Shown: positions 53,225 to 62,386, counted from the stretch's first letter. The stretch is DNA of 64,000 nucleotides from Fusibacter sp. 3D3 (GCF_001748365.1 NZ_BDHH01000013.1:95654-159653), one strand, 5' to 3'. Numbers and translations are program-made. Notes: generated by a model from the letters alone, not told the origin.

Positions 53225-54953
53225 ATTCTGACCACCTGCGATTCACTTTTTCTACGATTTCAGCACTCATTTCGATATCATCTGGCCAAGGTCTCATCAA
53301 CCCGTCTTCCGGTCCTTTTTTTGTGGCATCTAATCCCACAAAGAGAGTCCCGTCCGTTTTTTCTATGCATATCAAATCACGCATAGGGTCTATGTTGTTG
53401 AAAATCTTCCACGATACCGTTGAATAATCCGTCGGATCAATCCATTCGTCGATTAGAATGACAACAGGTTTTGAATTCAGATCCTTCGATTTTGAACTCA
53501 AGTACGCTTGTGCTTTTAGCCCTTTGTCTTTAGAGAAGGGGAGAATTTCAACGCAATTGGACATAATAAACTCAAAATCCATCTGATTAAATTTTCCATC
53601 TGATTGTTCAAGCGGCAACTTCTGTGTCGCATCGATACCGAGTCTAAACCCTTGAAAGGCTCTATTAGAAGCGTGGTCCAGCGCATCAAGCGGCCCTTCA
53701 GAAATCACCAGATGATTGGTCCTTGTAACCTGATGCGCCATGGCCATGACAACTGCTTTATAATCATGAACATCCACAGTCTCATCCACCACGATGATCA
53801 TCTTGGTATACATCATCTGGCCCATTCCCCAAAGTGCATACAAGACCTTATTGCCGTGTAGCGGAAATGCCTTTTTGATGGAAACAATCGCACAATTATG
53901 AAAAACGCCCTCAAGCGGGAAGTCGAGGTCAACAAGTTCTGGGCATTGAATCTTCATAAGAGGCAAGAAAATCCGCTCAGTGGCTTTCCCCAAATAGCAA
54001 TCTTCCATCGGCGGCTTACCAACAATGGTCGTCGGGTAAATTGGATTCTGCTTACGTGTCATTTTCTCTATATGAAATACAGGATAGTCATCAGACAACG
54101 AATAATAACCCGTATGATCTCCGAAGGGGCCTTCGCGTCTGCGCTCTTCTAAATCAACATATCCCTCAAGTATAAATTCTGCATGTGCAGGCACTAAAAT
54201 ATCATTTGTAAGACATCTTACAAGTTCTACTGACTTTCTTTTTAAGTACCCTGCAAAGATCATTTCGTCTATCATCTTAGGCAGTGGTGCTGTGGCAGCG
54301 TAGAGGGTCGCAGGATCACATCCAATGGCCACTGAAACCGGCATTTTCTTACCCAATCTGCGATACTTTTCATATATGACCTTGCCATCTTTATGGAGAT
54401 GCCAGTGCATCCCTGTGGTTTTCTCATCGTAAACCTGAAGTCTGTACATGCCCACATTTTGTTGACCCGTCTCTGGATCTTTCGTAAAGACAAGCGGTAA
54501 TGTGATATACTTGCCACCATCTTGAGGCCAGCATTTTATAATGGGTAAAAGATTGAGATTCGGTTCTTCGACAACTTCTTGACACGGTGCATGTTTTACT
54601 TTCCTCGGGAATATAAAAGGCAGCGGTGCCAATTTAGGAATCGATTTTATTTTGCCCTTTAACGTCACATATGCGCTTAGGTCCATATAATCTTCAATTT
54701 GCGCCGCAATTTCATCAAGCGAACACACACCTAGACCCAAGTTCAAACGCTCATAGGTCCCCATGGTATTGATCACAAGCGGGAAAGGCGATCCTTTTAC
54801 GTTCGTAAATTTCAAGGCCTTTCCATATTGTTTGGATACGCGATCTGCGATTTCTGTGATCTCAAGTTCAGGATCAACTTCGACCTCAATCGTATCGATT
54901 AAATGCCGAGCTTCTAAAGCTTGTAAATATTTTGGTAAATCTCTATATGTCAT
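53211..54953 (-). CDS. ubiD: UbiD-family prFMN-dependent decarboxylase (MqnL-like)
   Basis: 580 residues, normal for menaquinone-type UbiD enzymes. The first 110 residues give the N-terminal domain (YRDLPKYLQALEARHLIDTI). QNVGMYRLQVYDEKTTGMHW is the conserved prFMN and metal-binding region. RRREGPFGDHTGYYS supplies the E of the E-R-E catalytic set. The promoter at 55006-54978 (minus) drives this first gene of the operon. The likely reaction is decarboxylation of a prenylated naphthoate; other aromatic acids cannot be excluded. Confidence 0.9.
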   Translation of the reverse strand: MTYRDLPKYLQALEARHLIDTIEVEVDPELEITEIADRVSKQYGKALKFTNVKGSPFPLVINTMGTYERLNLGLGVCSLDEIAAQIEDYMDLSAYVTLKGKIKSIPKLAPLPFIFPRKVKHAPCQEVVEEPNLNLLPIIKCWPQDGGKYITLPLVFTKDPETGQQNVGMYRLQVYDEKTTGMHWHLHKDGKVIYEKYRRLGKKMPVSVAIGCDPATLYAATAPLPKMIDEMIFAGYLKRKSVELVRCLTNDILVPAHAEFILEGYVDLEERRREGPFGDHTGYYSLSDDYPVFHIEKMTRKQNPIYPTTIVGKPPMEDCYLGKATERIFLPLMKIQCPELVDLDFPLEGVFHNCAIVSIKKAFPLHGNKVLYALWGMGQMMYTKMIIVVDETVDVHDYKAVVMAMAHQVTRTNHLVISEGPLDALDHASNRAFQGFRLGIDATQKLPLEQSDGKFNQMDFEFIMSNCVEILPFSKDKGLKAQAYLSSKSKDLNSKPVVILIDEWIDPTDYSTVSWKIFNNIDPMRDLICIEKTDGTLFVGLDATKKGPEDGLMRPWPDDIEMSAEIVEKVNRRWSEYGFK

Positions 54954-54977
54954 ACCAAACCCTCCAATTCACTTAAA

Positions 54978-55020
54978 ATTGTAGCTATTTTAAACGCTAG
55001 TGTCAACTAAACTATAGTTG
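54978..55020 (-). promoter_or_regulatory. Promoter of the UbiD operon with a dyad at the -35
   Basis: On the minus strand TTGACA (55006-55001), 17-base spacer, TACAAT (54983-54978). CAACTA-N5-TAGTTG (55004-55020) is a perfect six-base dyad overlapping the -35, a plausible repressor site between the operon and the divergent lipoprotein gene. Confidence 0.72.
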
Positions 55021-55124
55021 TATGACGATTCTGTAAACTAGTCACCTCAACATAGATATGCTAAAATGTAGAGGCAGTGAAGCAAAAAAATAGAAATCAT
55101 AGAGAACTGCGTAGGAGGAATTGA

Positions 55125-56096
55125 ATGAAACGTTTATTATCTTTACTATTGATAGCGGTCATGCTCTTTGCCTTATCTGGTTGTGAAGCCAAAGGTGTTG
55201 ACGAAAATACCGCTGCCGCTAAGAAAACCACAGAAGCACTCTTACCAACACTGAGGATTGGGGTCATGTCTGATGTGGGTGCCATCCCATTCATCATCGC
55301 TAGAGAACAAGGCTTTTTTAAAAGTAGAAACTTACCTGTGGAAATCACAGTTTTCAGAAGTGCCCTAGACAGAGATACCGCACTTCAAACAGGTAATCTA
55401 GACGGTGTCATGGCGGATATGCTTACGATCCTATTCTATAACGAATCGGGATTCAGTGCTAAAATGATCGGGGATACTTATGGCAACTATAAGTTGATCA
55501 CTTCGCCCAGTTTGACAAGTGCTGATTTTATGGCTTCAGAATCACTCTCCATTGGACTTTCTTCCAACACAGTGATTGATTTTGCCACTGAAAATATCGC
55601 GGTATCCAAATCGTTCACTTCTAAGCTCAAAAAAATTGCGATACCGCAAATGCCAGTGAGACTTGAAATGCTTAAAGCAGGTGAATTACAAGGGGCTACC
55701 TTACCAGATCCACTGGCCTTAGCCGCTATGCTTGAAGGCGGTGCTTTAATCGGCAGTACTGAAGAAATGGGCTTATACCCAGCCATTTTTATAGTTTCTG
55801 ACACCGCTATAGCTGAAAATTCTGCGAGCATCAAGTCACTGTATGAAGCCTATAATGAAGCTGTAGATTATCTTAACGCAACCCCTAGTTCAGCCTATTT
55901 TGACCTTTTAATAAATGAATTAGGTTTCCCTCCCGTATTGGCTGACCAGTTTGAAATGCCAGTATTCGAACATGTGAAGGCCCCTGACCAAAATACTTTT
56001 GAGGCGACATCAGAGTGGATGAAGGCAGGGGGGCTAATCCAAAAAAACTTTAGCTATGAAGACTTAACAGATTTGGAGTTTATTTCCGAGCAGTGA
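55125..56096 (+). CDS. NMT1/SsuA-like ABC substrate-binding lipoprotein
   Basis: Signal peptide with lipobox LSGC (Cys20). LRIGVMSDVGAIPFIIAREQGFF and the pattern DGVMADMLTILFY are typical of NMT1/THI5-type binding proteins. This fold is also used by the futalosine enzymes MqnA and MqnD. No permease follows; the matching permease and ATPase end the divergent operon, so the three probably make one importer. Start has AGGAGGA nine bases before it. The ligand is inferred to be a quinone precursor, not shown. Confidence 0.86.
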   Translation: MKRLLSLLLIAVMLFALSGCEAKGVDENTAAAKKTTEALLPTLRIGVMSDVGAIPFIIAREQGFFKSRNLPVEITVFRSALDRDTALQTGNLDGVMADMLTILFYNESGFSAKMIGDTYGNYKLITSPSLTSADFMASESLSIGLSSNTVIDFATENIAVSKSFTSKLKKIAIPQMPVRLEMLKAGELQGATLPDPLALAAMLEGGALIGSTEEMGLYPAIFIVSDTAIAENSASIKSLYEAYNEAVDYLNATPSSAYFDLLINELGFPPVLADQFEMPVFEHVKAPDQNTFEATSEWMKAGGLIQKNFSYEDLTDLEFISEQ

Positions 56097-56143
56097 TGCT
56101 TCGGCTATAAACTCATATTTTAAGAAAGAAGAGGGCATACCAC

Positions 56144-58333
56144 ATGAAGAAATTATCCTTAAAGAGAAATAGCATTCAGTTTCGTATTCCTTTCTTCATT
56201 TCAATTTTCGCGCTGATCTGTGTCTTAGTGACCGGATTATTTTTGCAACTCATCTTTAGATATAAACTTGAGGACAATATCGAATCTAAGAATATGATTA
56301 TCTCTGAAATGATCTCCAATGAATTGTCACTCTATCTTGAAAATGCAATTGATACCGTCATTACTGCCGCGAACTTTTCCTCTCAAAGTAGTGGTGATTT
56401 AGACCAGATTAAGAGCGAAATTTTTAGGATCTATGACAATTTTAAATATTTTGATTTGATTTTCTTCATGAATCAAAAAGCGCAGATGGTCTTTTCAAAA
56501 CCTTCCAACGAAAACGTTCAAGGCAGACTCTATACGGATAGGGACTACTACTGGGATATCATGGGCGATGAAAATGAATCCACCATCAGCGAGTTGCTCG
56601 TCAGTAGCGTTTTAGGCAAACCGCATTTCATAACAGCCGCACCTGTCAAAAACAAATCGGATGAAATCGTGGGCTTAATCGGTGCTGGTATTCCCCTTGG
56701 CAATATTGAAAAAATACTAGAAGATGTCAAACTCGGCTTTAACGGCAAACTCTGGATCACAGATGCTTCTGGAGCAATTGTTATACATCCGGATTACCAT
56801 ATCGATCAAGAACTCATTCCAGTGTCGCATTTAGGCATAAAAGCCTATGATCACAGTCCTGAAATCTTGGATATTTTAAAAAACCACCACAATATAAACA
56901 CTCGGTATAAAATTGGAGATGACGATTACTATGCCTCTATCACCTTTTTAAAAGATTACAATTGGATGATTGTCGTCGAGCAAAATAAGAGTACGGTGAA
57001 TCAAGAAATTTTAGACTCAACAAACCAACTGGTGATCATTCAAACCGCAGTGTTGCTGTTTGCGCTCATAATGGGTTTAGTTCTAGCCAGATGGATCACA
57101 TTGCCGATCAAACAGTTGGTCCAGCAAGTTCGCGCTCTGCCAACCACTTTAAAATACAATGAAGGCATTAGTGTCAACGCCAATGATTCTGACAGCAACG
57201 AACTCTTAGAACTCAGCCACGCCTTTGTGGAAATGGGGCTAAATCTGAAAAACAATTTATCTGAACTTGAAAGTTCTGTAATAAGTGAAAATAGAATTCA
57301 ACAATATCTTAAAAACATCTTAGCCAGTGTACACAGTGGTATCATCGTTGCAGATTCCGAATATGAAATTACGATCTTTAATGCACAGGCCACTAAAATA
57401 ACAGGTTTAAGTCAAGAATCGACAATTGGCCATGATTTCTTTGAAATTCTAGAAACTTTAAAGTTAAATGTGAAACAAGAAGTCTTAAATGTCATTCATT
57501 ACGATCAACAAGTAACTGATTTAGAAAGTACCTTGACGGCAATGCCAAATAAAAGCATCGCCATCAGTTATACCTGCTCAAGAGTAATCGACCCCTCTGG
57601 CAATTATCTTGGGATCGTGCTACAATTCAGAGATATTACAGCCATGAAAATTCTCGAACAGGAACTTCGAAAAGAAGATCGAATTCATACAATAGGAGAG
57701 CTATCCGCTTCAATTATTCACGATATCGGCAATCCTCTCGCTGGCATGGCAAATCTGATCGAGCTTTTGAAAGATAAAGAAATCCATGCGGGTACACAAA
57801 AAGAAGTGTTGGATTTACTCAGTGAAGAAGTTAACGATCTCAACATCTTGGTCATCAACTTTCTCGACTTTGTGAGAAGTTCTAATCTACAAAAGGGACC
57901 TGTTGATCTCATCAAAATCATTAAGAGCAGTTTAGATTTGTTAAAAGGTGAAATGGATACCAAGCGCATTAGATTGATTAAAAATATACCAAGTGATCCC
58001 ATAATTCTAACACTTGAATCTAGAAGCATCAAACAGGCCTTAATCAACATTTTAAAAAATGCAAGTCAATCCATAGAGGATAAAGGGTCTATTATCATTG
58101 TCATTACGGAGAGCGAAAAGCATGTGACTTTGTCAATTGAAGATACCGGCAAGGGCATGAGCGAAGAAGTCATTTCAAAACTCTTCTATCCTTTTTACAC
58201 CACAAGAGAAAATGGCACAGGATTAGGTCTGTTTATCGCGTATAACGCGTTAAAGGAAAATGGCTGTACGCTCACTGTAGAATCCGAAGTGGGAAAAGGC
58301 TCCATTTTTAAAATAAATTTTAAGAAGGATTAA
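56144..58333 (+). CDS. NtrB-type sensor histidine kinase with Cache and PAS domains
   Basis: Membrane segment near residues 17-37, an extracytoplasmic Cache-like domain (about 45-290), a second segment near 295-315, HAMP, PAS (about 385-495) and a HisKA/HATPase unit. The phosphoacceptor is in SIIHDIGNPLAGM. The ATP site has NILKNASQSIED, EDTGKGMSEE and ENGTGLGLFI. The length (729) is normal. It directly precedes the NtrC-type regulator by four bases. Cache domains bind small organic acids, so malonate is a reasonable ligand given the genes downstream. Confidence 0.9.
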   Translation: MKKLSLKRNSIQFRIPFFISIFALICVLVTGLFLQLIFRYKLEDNIESKNMIISEMISNELSLYLENAIDTVITAANFSSQSSGDLDQIKSEIFRIYDNFKYFDLIFFMNQKAQMVFSKPSNENVQGRLYTDRDYYWDIMGDENESTISELLVSSVLGKPHFITAAPVKNKSDEIVGLIGAGIPLGNIEKILEDVKLGFNGKLWITDASGAIVIHPDYHIDQELIPVSHLGIKAYDHSPEILDILKNHHNINTRYKIGDDDYYASITFLKDYNWMIVVEQNKSTVNQEILDSTNQLVIIQTAVLLFALIMGLVLARWITLPIKQLVQQVRALPTTLKYNEGISVNANDSDSNELLELSHAFVEMGLNLKNNLSELESSVISENRIQQYLKNILASVHSGIIVADSEYEITIFNAQATKITGLSQESTIGHDFFEILETLKLNVKQEVLNVIHYDQQVTDLESTLTAMPNKSIAISYTCSRVIDPSGNYLGIVLQFRDITAMKILEQELRKEDRIHTIGELSASIIHDIGNPLAGMANLIELLKDKEIHAGTQKEVLDLLSEEVNDLNILVINFLDFVRSSNLQKGPVDLIKIIKSSLDLLKGEMDTKRIRLIKNIPSDPIILTLESRSIKQALINILKNASQSIEDKGSIIIVITESEKHVTLSIEDTGKGMSEEVISKLFYPFYTTRENGTGLGLFIAYNALKENGCTLTVESEVGKGSIFKINFKKD

Positions 58334-58337
58334 TTCA

Positions 58338-59663
58338 ATGAAAATTCTCGTGATCGATGATGAAAAAAGCATACGTATTTCACTCACTTTAGGGCTAAAG
58401 AAACTGGATGCCATCATCTTGAGTGCTGAAAATGGTACCGATGGCTTAACCCTCTTTAGAAATCATAATGTGGATTTGGTGATCCTCGATATAAAATTGC
58501 CCGATATTTCAGGTATCGAAGTTTTAAAGCAAATGAAACAGCAAAATGAAAATTGTACGGTAATTATGATGACACATTTAAGCGAAGTAAAACTCGCTGT
58601 TCAAGCTATGAAACTCGGTGCACATGACTATTTTACAAAACCCTTTTCGCTTGAAGAAATGCTCAATGCCATTAAACAATTGGACAGCTATATAAAAGAA
58701 AAAGCACTTCTCAAGAATTCTAATGAGACGCCCAACCAAATTATCGGTGAATCCAGCGCAATTGCTGCGATCATAACGAAGCTCAAGAAGCTTTCTAAAG
58801 TCCAATTTAGGACTTGCGTTTTAATAAACGGTGAAAGTGGTACGGGTAAAGAGCTGGTCGCAAAACAAATTCATGCGATTTGTACGCCTGATAAGCCTTT
58901 TGTAGCCATTAATTGTGCTGCCATTCCAAAACATTTACAGGAAAGTGAGCTCTTTGGACATGAAAAAGGGGCCTTTTCTGATGCCAAAAATCAGCGCATT
59001 GGTCTGCTGGAGTACGCTGAAAATGGCGTTCTTTTCTTAGATGAGATCGGGGATATGGATATTGAGCTTCAAGCAAAATTATTGCGCGTTTTACAAGAAA
59101 AAAACTATCGTAGAATTGGTGGTAATTCTGAAATTGCCTTTAATGCCATGGTGGTCGCTGCAACAAACAAGGATTTATTGGCAGAAGTTGAAGCCAATAA
59201 TTTTAGAAAAGACTTATTTTATCGATTAAATATCATCCCGATTAATGTGCCACCACTGAGAGACCGCAAGGAAGATATTCAGATCCTTATCGCTCATTTT
59301 ATTCAGATGTACAATCAACTTTTAGGCAAAAACGTCCATGGTCTTTCAACAGACATGCTCGCATTATTTCATAAATACAGTTGGCCTGGTAATATCAGAG
59401 AACTTAAAAACATCATAGAGCGCCTTATGATTTTAAGTGATTCGGACGAATTGTCCATGGATGAACTCCCCTATGAACTCAGTGATGAGGATTCAAACGG
59501 GAAAGGACATCTCAGTCATTTAGAACTCGCTGAACACGAAGCCGTATTAAGAGCTTTATCCCAATACAATTGGAACATCACAAAAGCGGCTGAAGCACTT
59601 CAAATTTCAAGATTGACTCTTAGACGTAAAATAGACAAATACGGCATATCGAATCGATCATAA
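58338..59663 (+). CDS. NtrC-type response regulator, sigma-54 activator (variant contact loop)
   Basis: Receiver (residues 1-120, phosphoacceptor in VILDIKLPDISG), AAA+ domain with Walker A GESGTGKELVAKQIH and Walker B GVLFLDEIGDM, and a Fis-type HTH (KAAEALQISRLTLRRKIDKY). The sigma-54 contact loop reads KGAFSDAKN, where GAFTGA is usual; the Thr-Gly pair is Ser-Asp. Related GAFTDA variants occur in some NtrC relatives, so activity is possible. It probably activates the promoter at 59818. Confidence 0.9.
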   Translation: MKILVIDDEKSIRISLTLGLKKLDAIILSAENGTDGLTLFRNHNVDLVILDIKLPDISGIEVLKQMKQQNENCTVIMMTHLSEVKLAVQAMKLGAHDYFTKPFSLEEMLNAIKQLDSYIKEKALLKNSNETPNQIIGESSAIAAIITKLKKLSKVQFRTCVLINGESGTGKELVAKQIHAICTPDKPFVAINCAAIPKHLQESELFGHEKGAFSDAKNQRIGLLEYAENGVLFLDEIGDMDIELQAKLLRVLQEKNYRRIGGNSEIAFNAMVVAATNKDLLAEVEANNFRKDLFYRLNIIPINVPPLRDRKEDIQILIAHFIQMYNQLLGKNVHGLSTDMLALFHKYSWPGNIRELKNIIERLMILSDSDELSMDELPYELSDEDSNGKGHLSHLELAEHEAVLRALSQYNWNITKAAEALQISRLTLRRKIDKYGISNRS

Positions 59664-59712
59664 AAAATGAGTTGTTAGTGAAAAAAAAAATTAATGAACC
59701 TACTCAAGATAG

Positions 59713-59766
59713 ATAAGCGGTAACAATATTATCAGTGCTGATAATATTGTTACCGCTTATTTTGTT
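59713..59766 (+). terminator. Long perfect inverted repeat, terminator of the regulator operon
   Basis: A 23-base perfect inverted repeat (left arm from 59713, right arm 59738-59760) with a two-base centre, followed by TTTTGTTTTCT. Its outer part is GC-containing (AAGCGGTAAC). It lies 58-105 bases upstream of the sigma-54 promoter, so an enhancer role is an alternative. Confidence 0.8.
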
Positions 59767-59817
59767 TTCTAAAGAATACCTATATTGAAATTTCAACGTT
59801 TCTCGTCATGAAGTCAT

Positions 59818-59833
59818 TGGCATCCATATTGCG
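59818..59833 (+). promoter_or_regulatory. Sigma-54 promoter of the malonate operon
   Basis: TGGCAT-CCATA-TTGCG, with GG (59819) and GC (59831) ten bases apart. It begins 58 bases before the CoA-transferase start and follows the gene for an NtrC-type activator. Confidence 0.82.
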
Positions 59834-59875
59834 TTATTAACTTGTGTAAAACTAATTTTAAAATAGGAGGCGTTT

Positions 59876-61063
59876 ATGAAACAAGCATTAGAGGGATTAA
59901 AGATACTCGATATGACAAGAGTACTTGCTGGGCCCTATTGTACAATGGTTCTAGCCGATTTAGGCGCCGATGTCATCAAAATTGAATCCCCTAAAACAGG
60001 GGACGATTCAAGACAATTCGGACCCTATATACATGGCGAAAGTGCTTACTTCATGAGCATTAACAGAAATAAGAGAAGTATGACATTAGACCTTAAGAAT
60101 CCAGAAGCTAAAACTATTTTTTTTGAACTCATTAAAACGGTTGATGTCGTCGTTGAAAATTTCAAGCCAGGAACAATGGAGAAATTGGGTTTTGGATATG
60201 ATGTGCTTAAAGAAATCAACCCCAAATTGATCTATGCTGCAAGTTCAGGTTTTGGGCACACTGGTCCTTATAGCGCTCGTCCAGCATATGATGGTGTCGT
60301 GCAAGCTATGGGTGGCATCATGAGTATTACAGGAGAACTCGGTGGAAAACCGACTCGAGTCGGCCCATCCATCGGTGATATTACTGCTGGCTTATTTACA
60401 GCAATTGGCATACTTGCTGCCGTGAATCATCTCAATGCAACTGGTGAAGGTCAAAAAGTAGATGTAGCCATGCTTGACTGTCAAGTGGCGATTCTCGAAA
60501 ATGCCCTTTCACGTTACTTTGCAACGGGCATATCACCAAAGCCCGCAGGCAATAAGCATGCGTCTATTGTGCCTTTTGAACCGTTTGAAACATCAGACGG
60601 CGAAATCATGATCGCTGTCGGGAATGATAACCTCTGGAAAAAATATTGTGCTGAGATTGGCCATGAGGAACTGATCCTCGATGAAAGATTCTGTACAAAT
60701 CCTCAGAGAACTGCTAACTACAACGAATTGAGACCCATCCTTGGCACTATTATGAAATCAAAGTCTACAGATGAATGGTATGTCGATTTAACCAAAGCGG
60801 GCATCCCCTGTGGACCGATTAATAACATCGAGATGATCACAAAAGATGAACAAGTCAAGTTTAGAGATATGATCGTTGAAGTGGAGCACAAAGTTGCAGG
60901 CACAACACATATTCCTGGCATACCGATCAAAATGAGTAAGACACAAGGGTCTATAAATAAGGCTGCACCTGTACTCGGAGAAGACACATTTGAAATATTG
61001 AAAGAACTGTTAAATTATTCAGATGAAAAATTAGAGCAACTTAAAGCAAATCAAGTTTTTTAA
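59876..61063 (+). CDS. Class III (CaiB/BaiF) CoA-transferase, probable malonate activation
   Basis: KILDMTRVLAGPYCTMVLAD and the sequence VENFKPGTMEKLGFGYD are the family's opening motifs. The catalytic aspartate lies in DVAMLDCQVAILEN. Length 395 is normal. In this operon, with MadLM and a carboxyltransferase, the most likely task is moving CoA from a short-chain acyl-CoA to malonate. AGGAGG precedes the ATG and the sigma-54 promoter lies 43 bases upstream. The specificity is inferred from context only. Confidence 0.87.
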   Translation: MKQALEGLKILDMTRVLAGPYCTMVLADLGADVIKIESPKTGDDSRQFGPYIHGESAYFMSINRNKRSMTLDLKNPEAKTIFFELIKTVDVVVENFKPGTMEKLGFGYDVLKEINPKLIYAASSGFGHTGPYSARPAYDGVVQAMGGIMSITGELGGKPTRVGPSIGDITAGLFTAIGILAAVNHLNATGEGQKVDVAMLDCQVAILENALSRYFATGISPKPAGNKHASIVPFEPFETSDGEIMIAVGNDNLWKKYCAEIGHEELILDERFCTNPQRTANYNELRPILGTIMKSKSTDEWYVDLTKAGIPCGPINNIEMITKDEQVKFRDMIVEVEHKVAGTTHIPGIPIKMSKTQGSINKAAPVLGEDTFEILKELLNYSDEKLEQLKANQVF

Positions 61064-61076
61064 AAGGAGGGGCAAT

Positions 61077-61448
61077 ATGGAGATTTATGGTTTAGGTATC
61101 GTTGCATTTTGTATGTACGTGGGTTCATTTATCGGCTACTTCATCGGTGAAGCGCTTGGCATTTCAGGTAATGTTGGTGGCGTTGGCTTTGCAATGCTAA
61201 TACTCATTTTGTTAAGTAATTATGTGGAAGAAAAAAAAGGCGGTTGGTCCGAAAAAACCCAAAATGGGATCTATCTTTTAAGTGCACTCTATATCCCTAT
61301 TGTTATTGCCATGGCAGGGATTCAAAATGTTGTAGCCGCATTTACTGGTGGTGCCATCGCTTTTGTAGCAGGGGCTGTTGCGACTATAGGTTCTATGTTT
61401 TTAGTGCCACTCATTGGCAAGTTGGGCTCAAAAGAATTCGAAAAATAA
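61077..61448 (+). CDS. madL: Malonate transporter subunit MadL-like
   Basis: 123 residues with four hydrophobic segments. IYGLGIVAFCMYVGSFIG, GNVGGVGFAMLILILL and NVVAAFTGGAIAF match the short MadL subunit of the sodium-dependent malonate importer. It is followed 12 bases later by the MadM subunit. AAAGGAGGGG precedes the ATG. The pair forms the two-subunit carrier in the membrane. Confidence 0.85.
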   Translation: MEIYGLGIVAFCMYVGSFIGYFIGEALGISGNVGGVGFAMLILILLSNYVEEKKGGWSEKTQNGIYLLSALYIPIVIAMAGIQNVVAAFTGGAIAFVAGAVATIGSMFLVPLIGKLGSKEFEK

Positions 61449-61460
61449 GGAGGGGCTATT

Positions 61461-62222
61461 ATGATATTAGAAATCATTTCTACGTTATTTACAAAATTTC
61501 CTTTGGTAGGTGCTTTTGGGGCAGTTGCTTTGATTATGTTAGTTTCTTATTGGTTTGCTAACCTTATTGGTCAAAAGAGAATGGGTTCTGCAATTGCAAT
61601 TGTTGTTGCATTACTTCTCGCTTTTATAGCGGGCAAAGTTACAGGGGGTTCAAAAGGCATTGCAGATATCACTTACTTTTCAGGATTTGCGTTATTAGGA
61701 GGCGCAATGTTTAGAGACTTTGCCATTATTTCTACGGCATTTGGTGCTAAACTTGAAAATCTTAAAAAAGCGGGGCTCCCTGGTGCCGTTGCACTTTTAG
61801 TAGGTGTTGCATTCTCCTTTATTGTAGGTTCAGTGATTGCATATGTAATGGGTTATCACGATCCTGTGGACGTTGCAACGATTGGCGCAGGAACGGTTAC
61901 TTTTATTGTCGGTCCAGTTACAGGAACAGCTCTAGGTGCAAGTTCAGAAGTCATTGCACTCTCTATCGCTGCTGGCGTGGTTAAATCTGTTCTTACGATG
62001 ATTATTACGCCTTTTATAGCGAAAGCAATCAAACTCGACAATCCAACCACAGCCATGGTTTACGGCGGTTTAATTGGAACGACAAGCGGCGTTGCTGGTG
62101 GTTTAGCGGCAACTGATCCTAAATTAGTTCCATACGGTGCAATGACGGCAACATTCTATACAGGCCTCGGCAGTTTGTTATGTCCGTCAGTTGGTTACAT
62201 GTTCATAAAACTATTTTTGTAA
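61461..62222 (+). CDS. madM: Malonate transporter subunit MadM-like
   Basis: 253 residues, about nine hydrophobic segments. GSKGIADITYFSGFALLGGA, FIVGPVTGTALGASSEVIAL and GGLIGTTSGVAGGLAATDP are strongly conserved among MadM proteins. Length and order (L then M) match known malonate transporters. Import of malonate with Na+ is expected. A 20-base tandem repeat array and a new promoter follow its stop codon. Confidence 0.87.
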   Translation: MILEIISTLFTKFPLVGAFGAVALIMLVSYWFANLIGQKRMGSAIAIVVALLLAFIAGKVTGGSKGIADITYFSGFALLGGAMFRDFAIISTAFGAKLENLKKAGLPGAVALLVGVAFSFIVGSVIAYVMGYHDPVDVATIGAGTVTFIVGPVTGTALGASSEVIALSIAAGVVKSVLTMIITPFIAKAIKLDNPTTAMVYGGLIGTTSGVAGGLAATDPKLVPYGAMTATFYTGLGSLLCPSVGYMFIKLFL

Positions 62223-62235
62223 AGTGCCCATATAA

Positions 62236-62335
62236 AATAATGTATATAAATATATTATAATGTATATAGATATGTTATATTGCACTTAGATATTTTATAT
62301 TGTATATAAAAAGGTTATATTGCACTTGCTTTGAC
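62236..62335. repeat. Five tandem 20-base AT-rich repeats upstream of the carboxyltransferase promoter
   Basis: Units start at 62236, 62256, 62276, 62296 and 62316, with consensus TATAWTGYAYWTARATATKT. The last unit runs into the TTGACA at 62331. The exact 20-base period (about two helical turns) suggests a regulator array or an intrinsically bent upstream element. Confidence 0.75.
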
Positions 62336-62386
62336 AATGGTACAATGCATATATAATGATTGATTCTTTAGAGTCAATCATTATTT
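62331..62386 (+). promoter_or_regulatory. Promoter and leader hairpin of the carboxyltransferase gene
   Basis: TTGACA (62331-62336), 15-base spacer, TATAAT (62352-62357). A 12-pair hairpin overlapping the -10 (AATGATTGA...TCAATCATT, 62355-62382) is followed by ATTTTA. It may act as an attenuator if transcription begins upstream. Confidence 0.55.

Noticed and set aside
62236..62335. 20-base tandem repeats as a CRISPR array or plasmid iterons
   Set aside because: Repeats are contiguous with no spacers, and no replication or cas gene is near.
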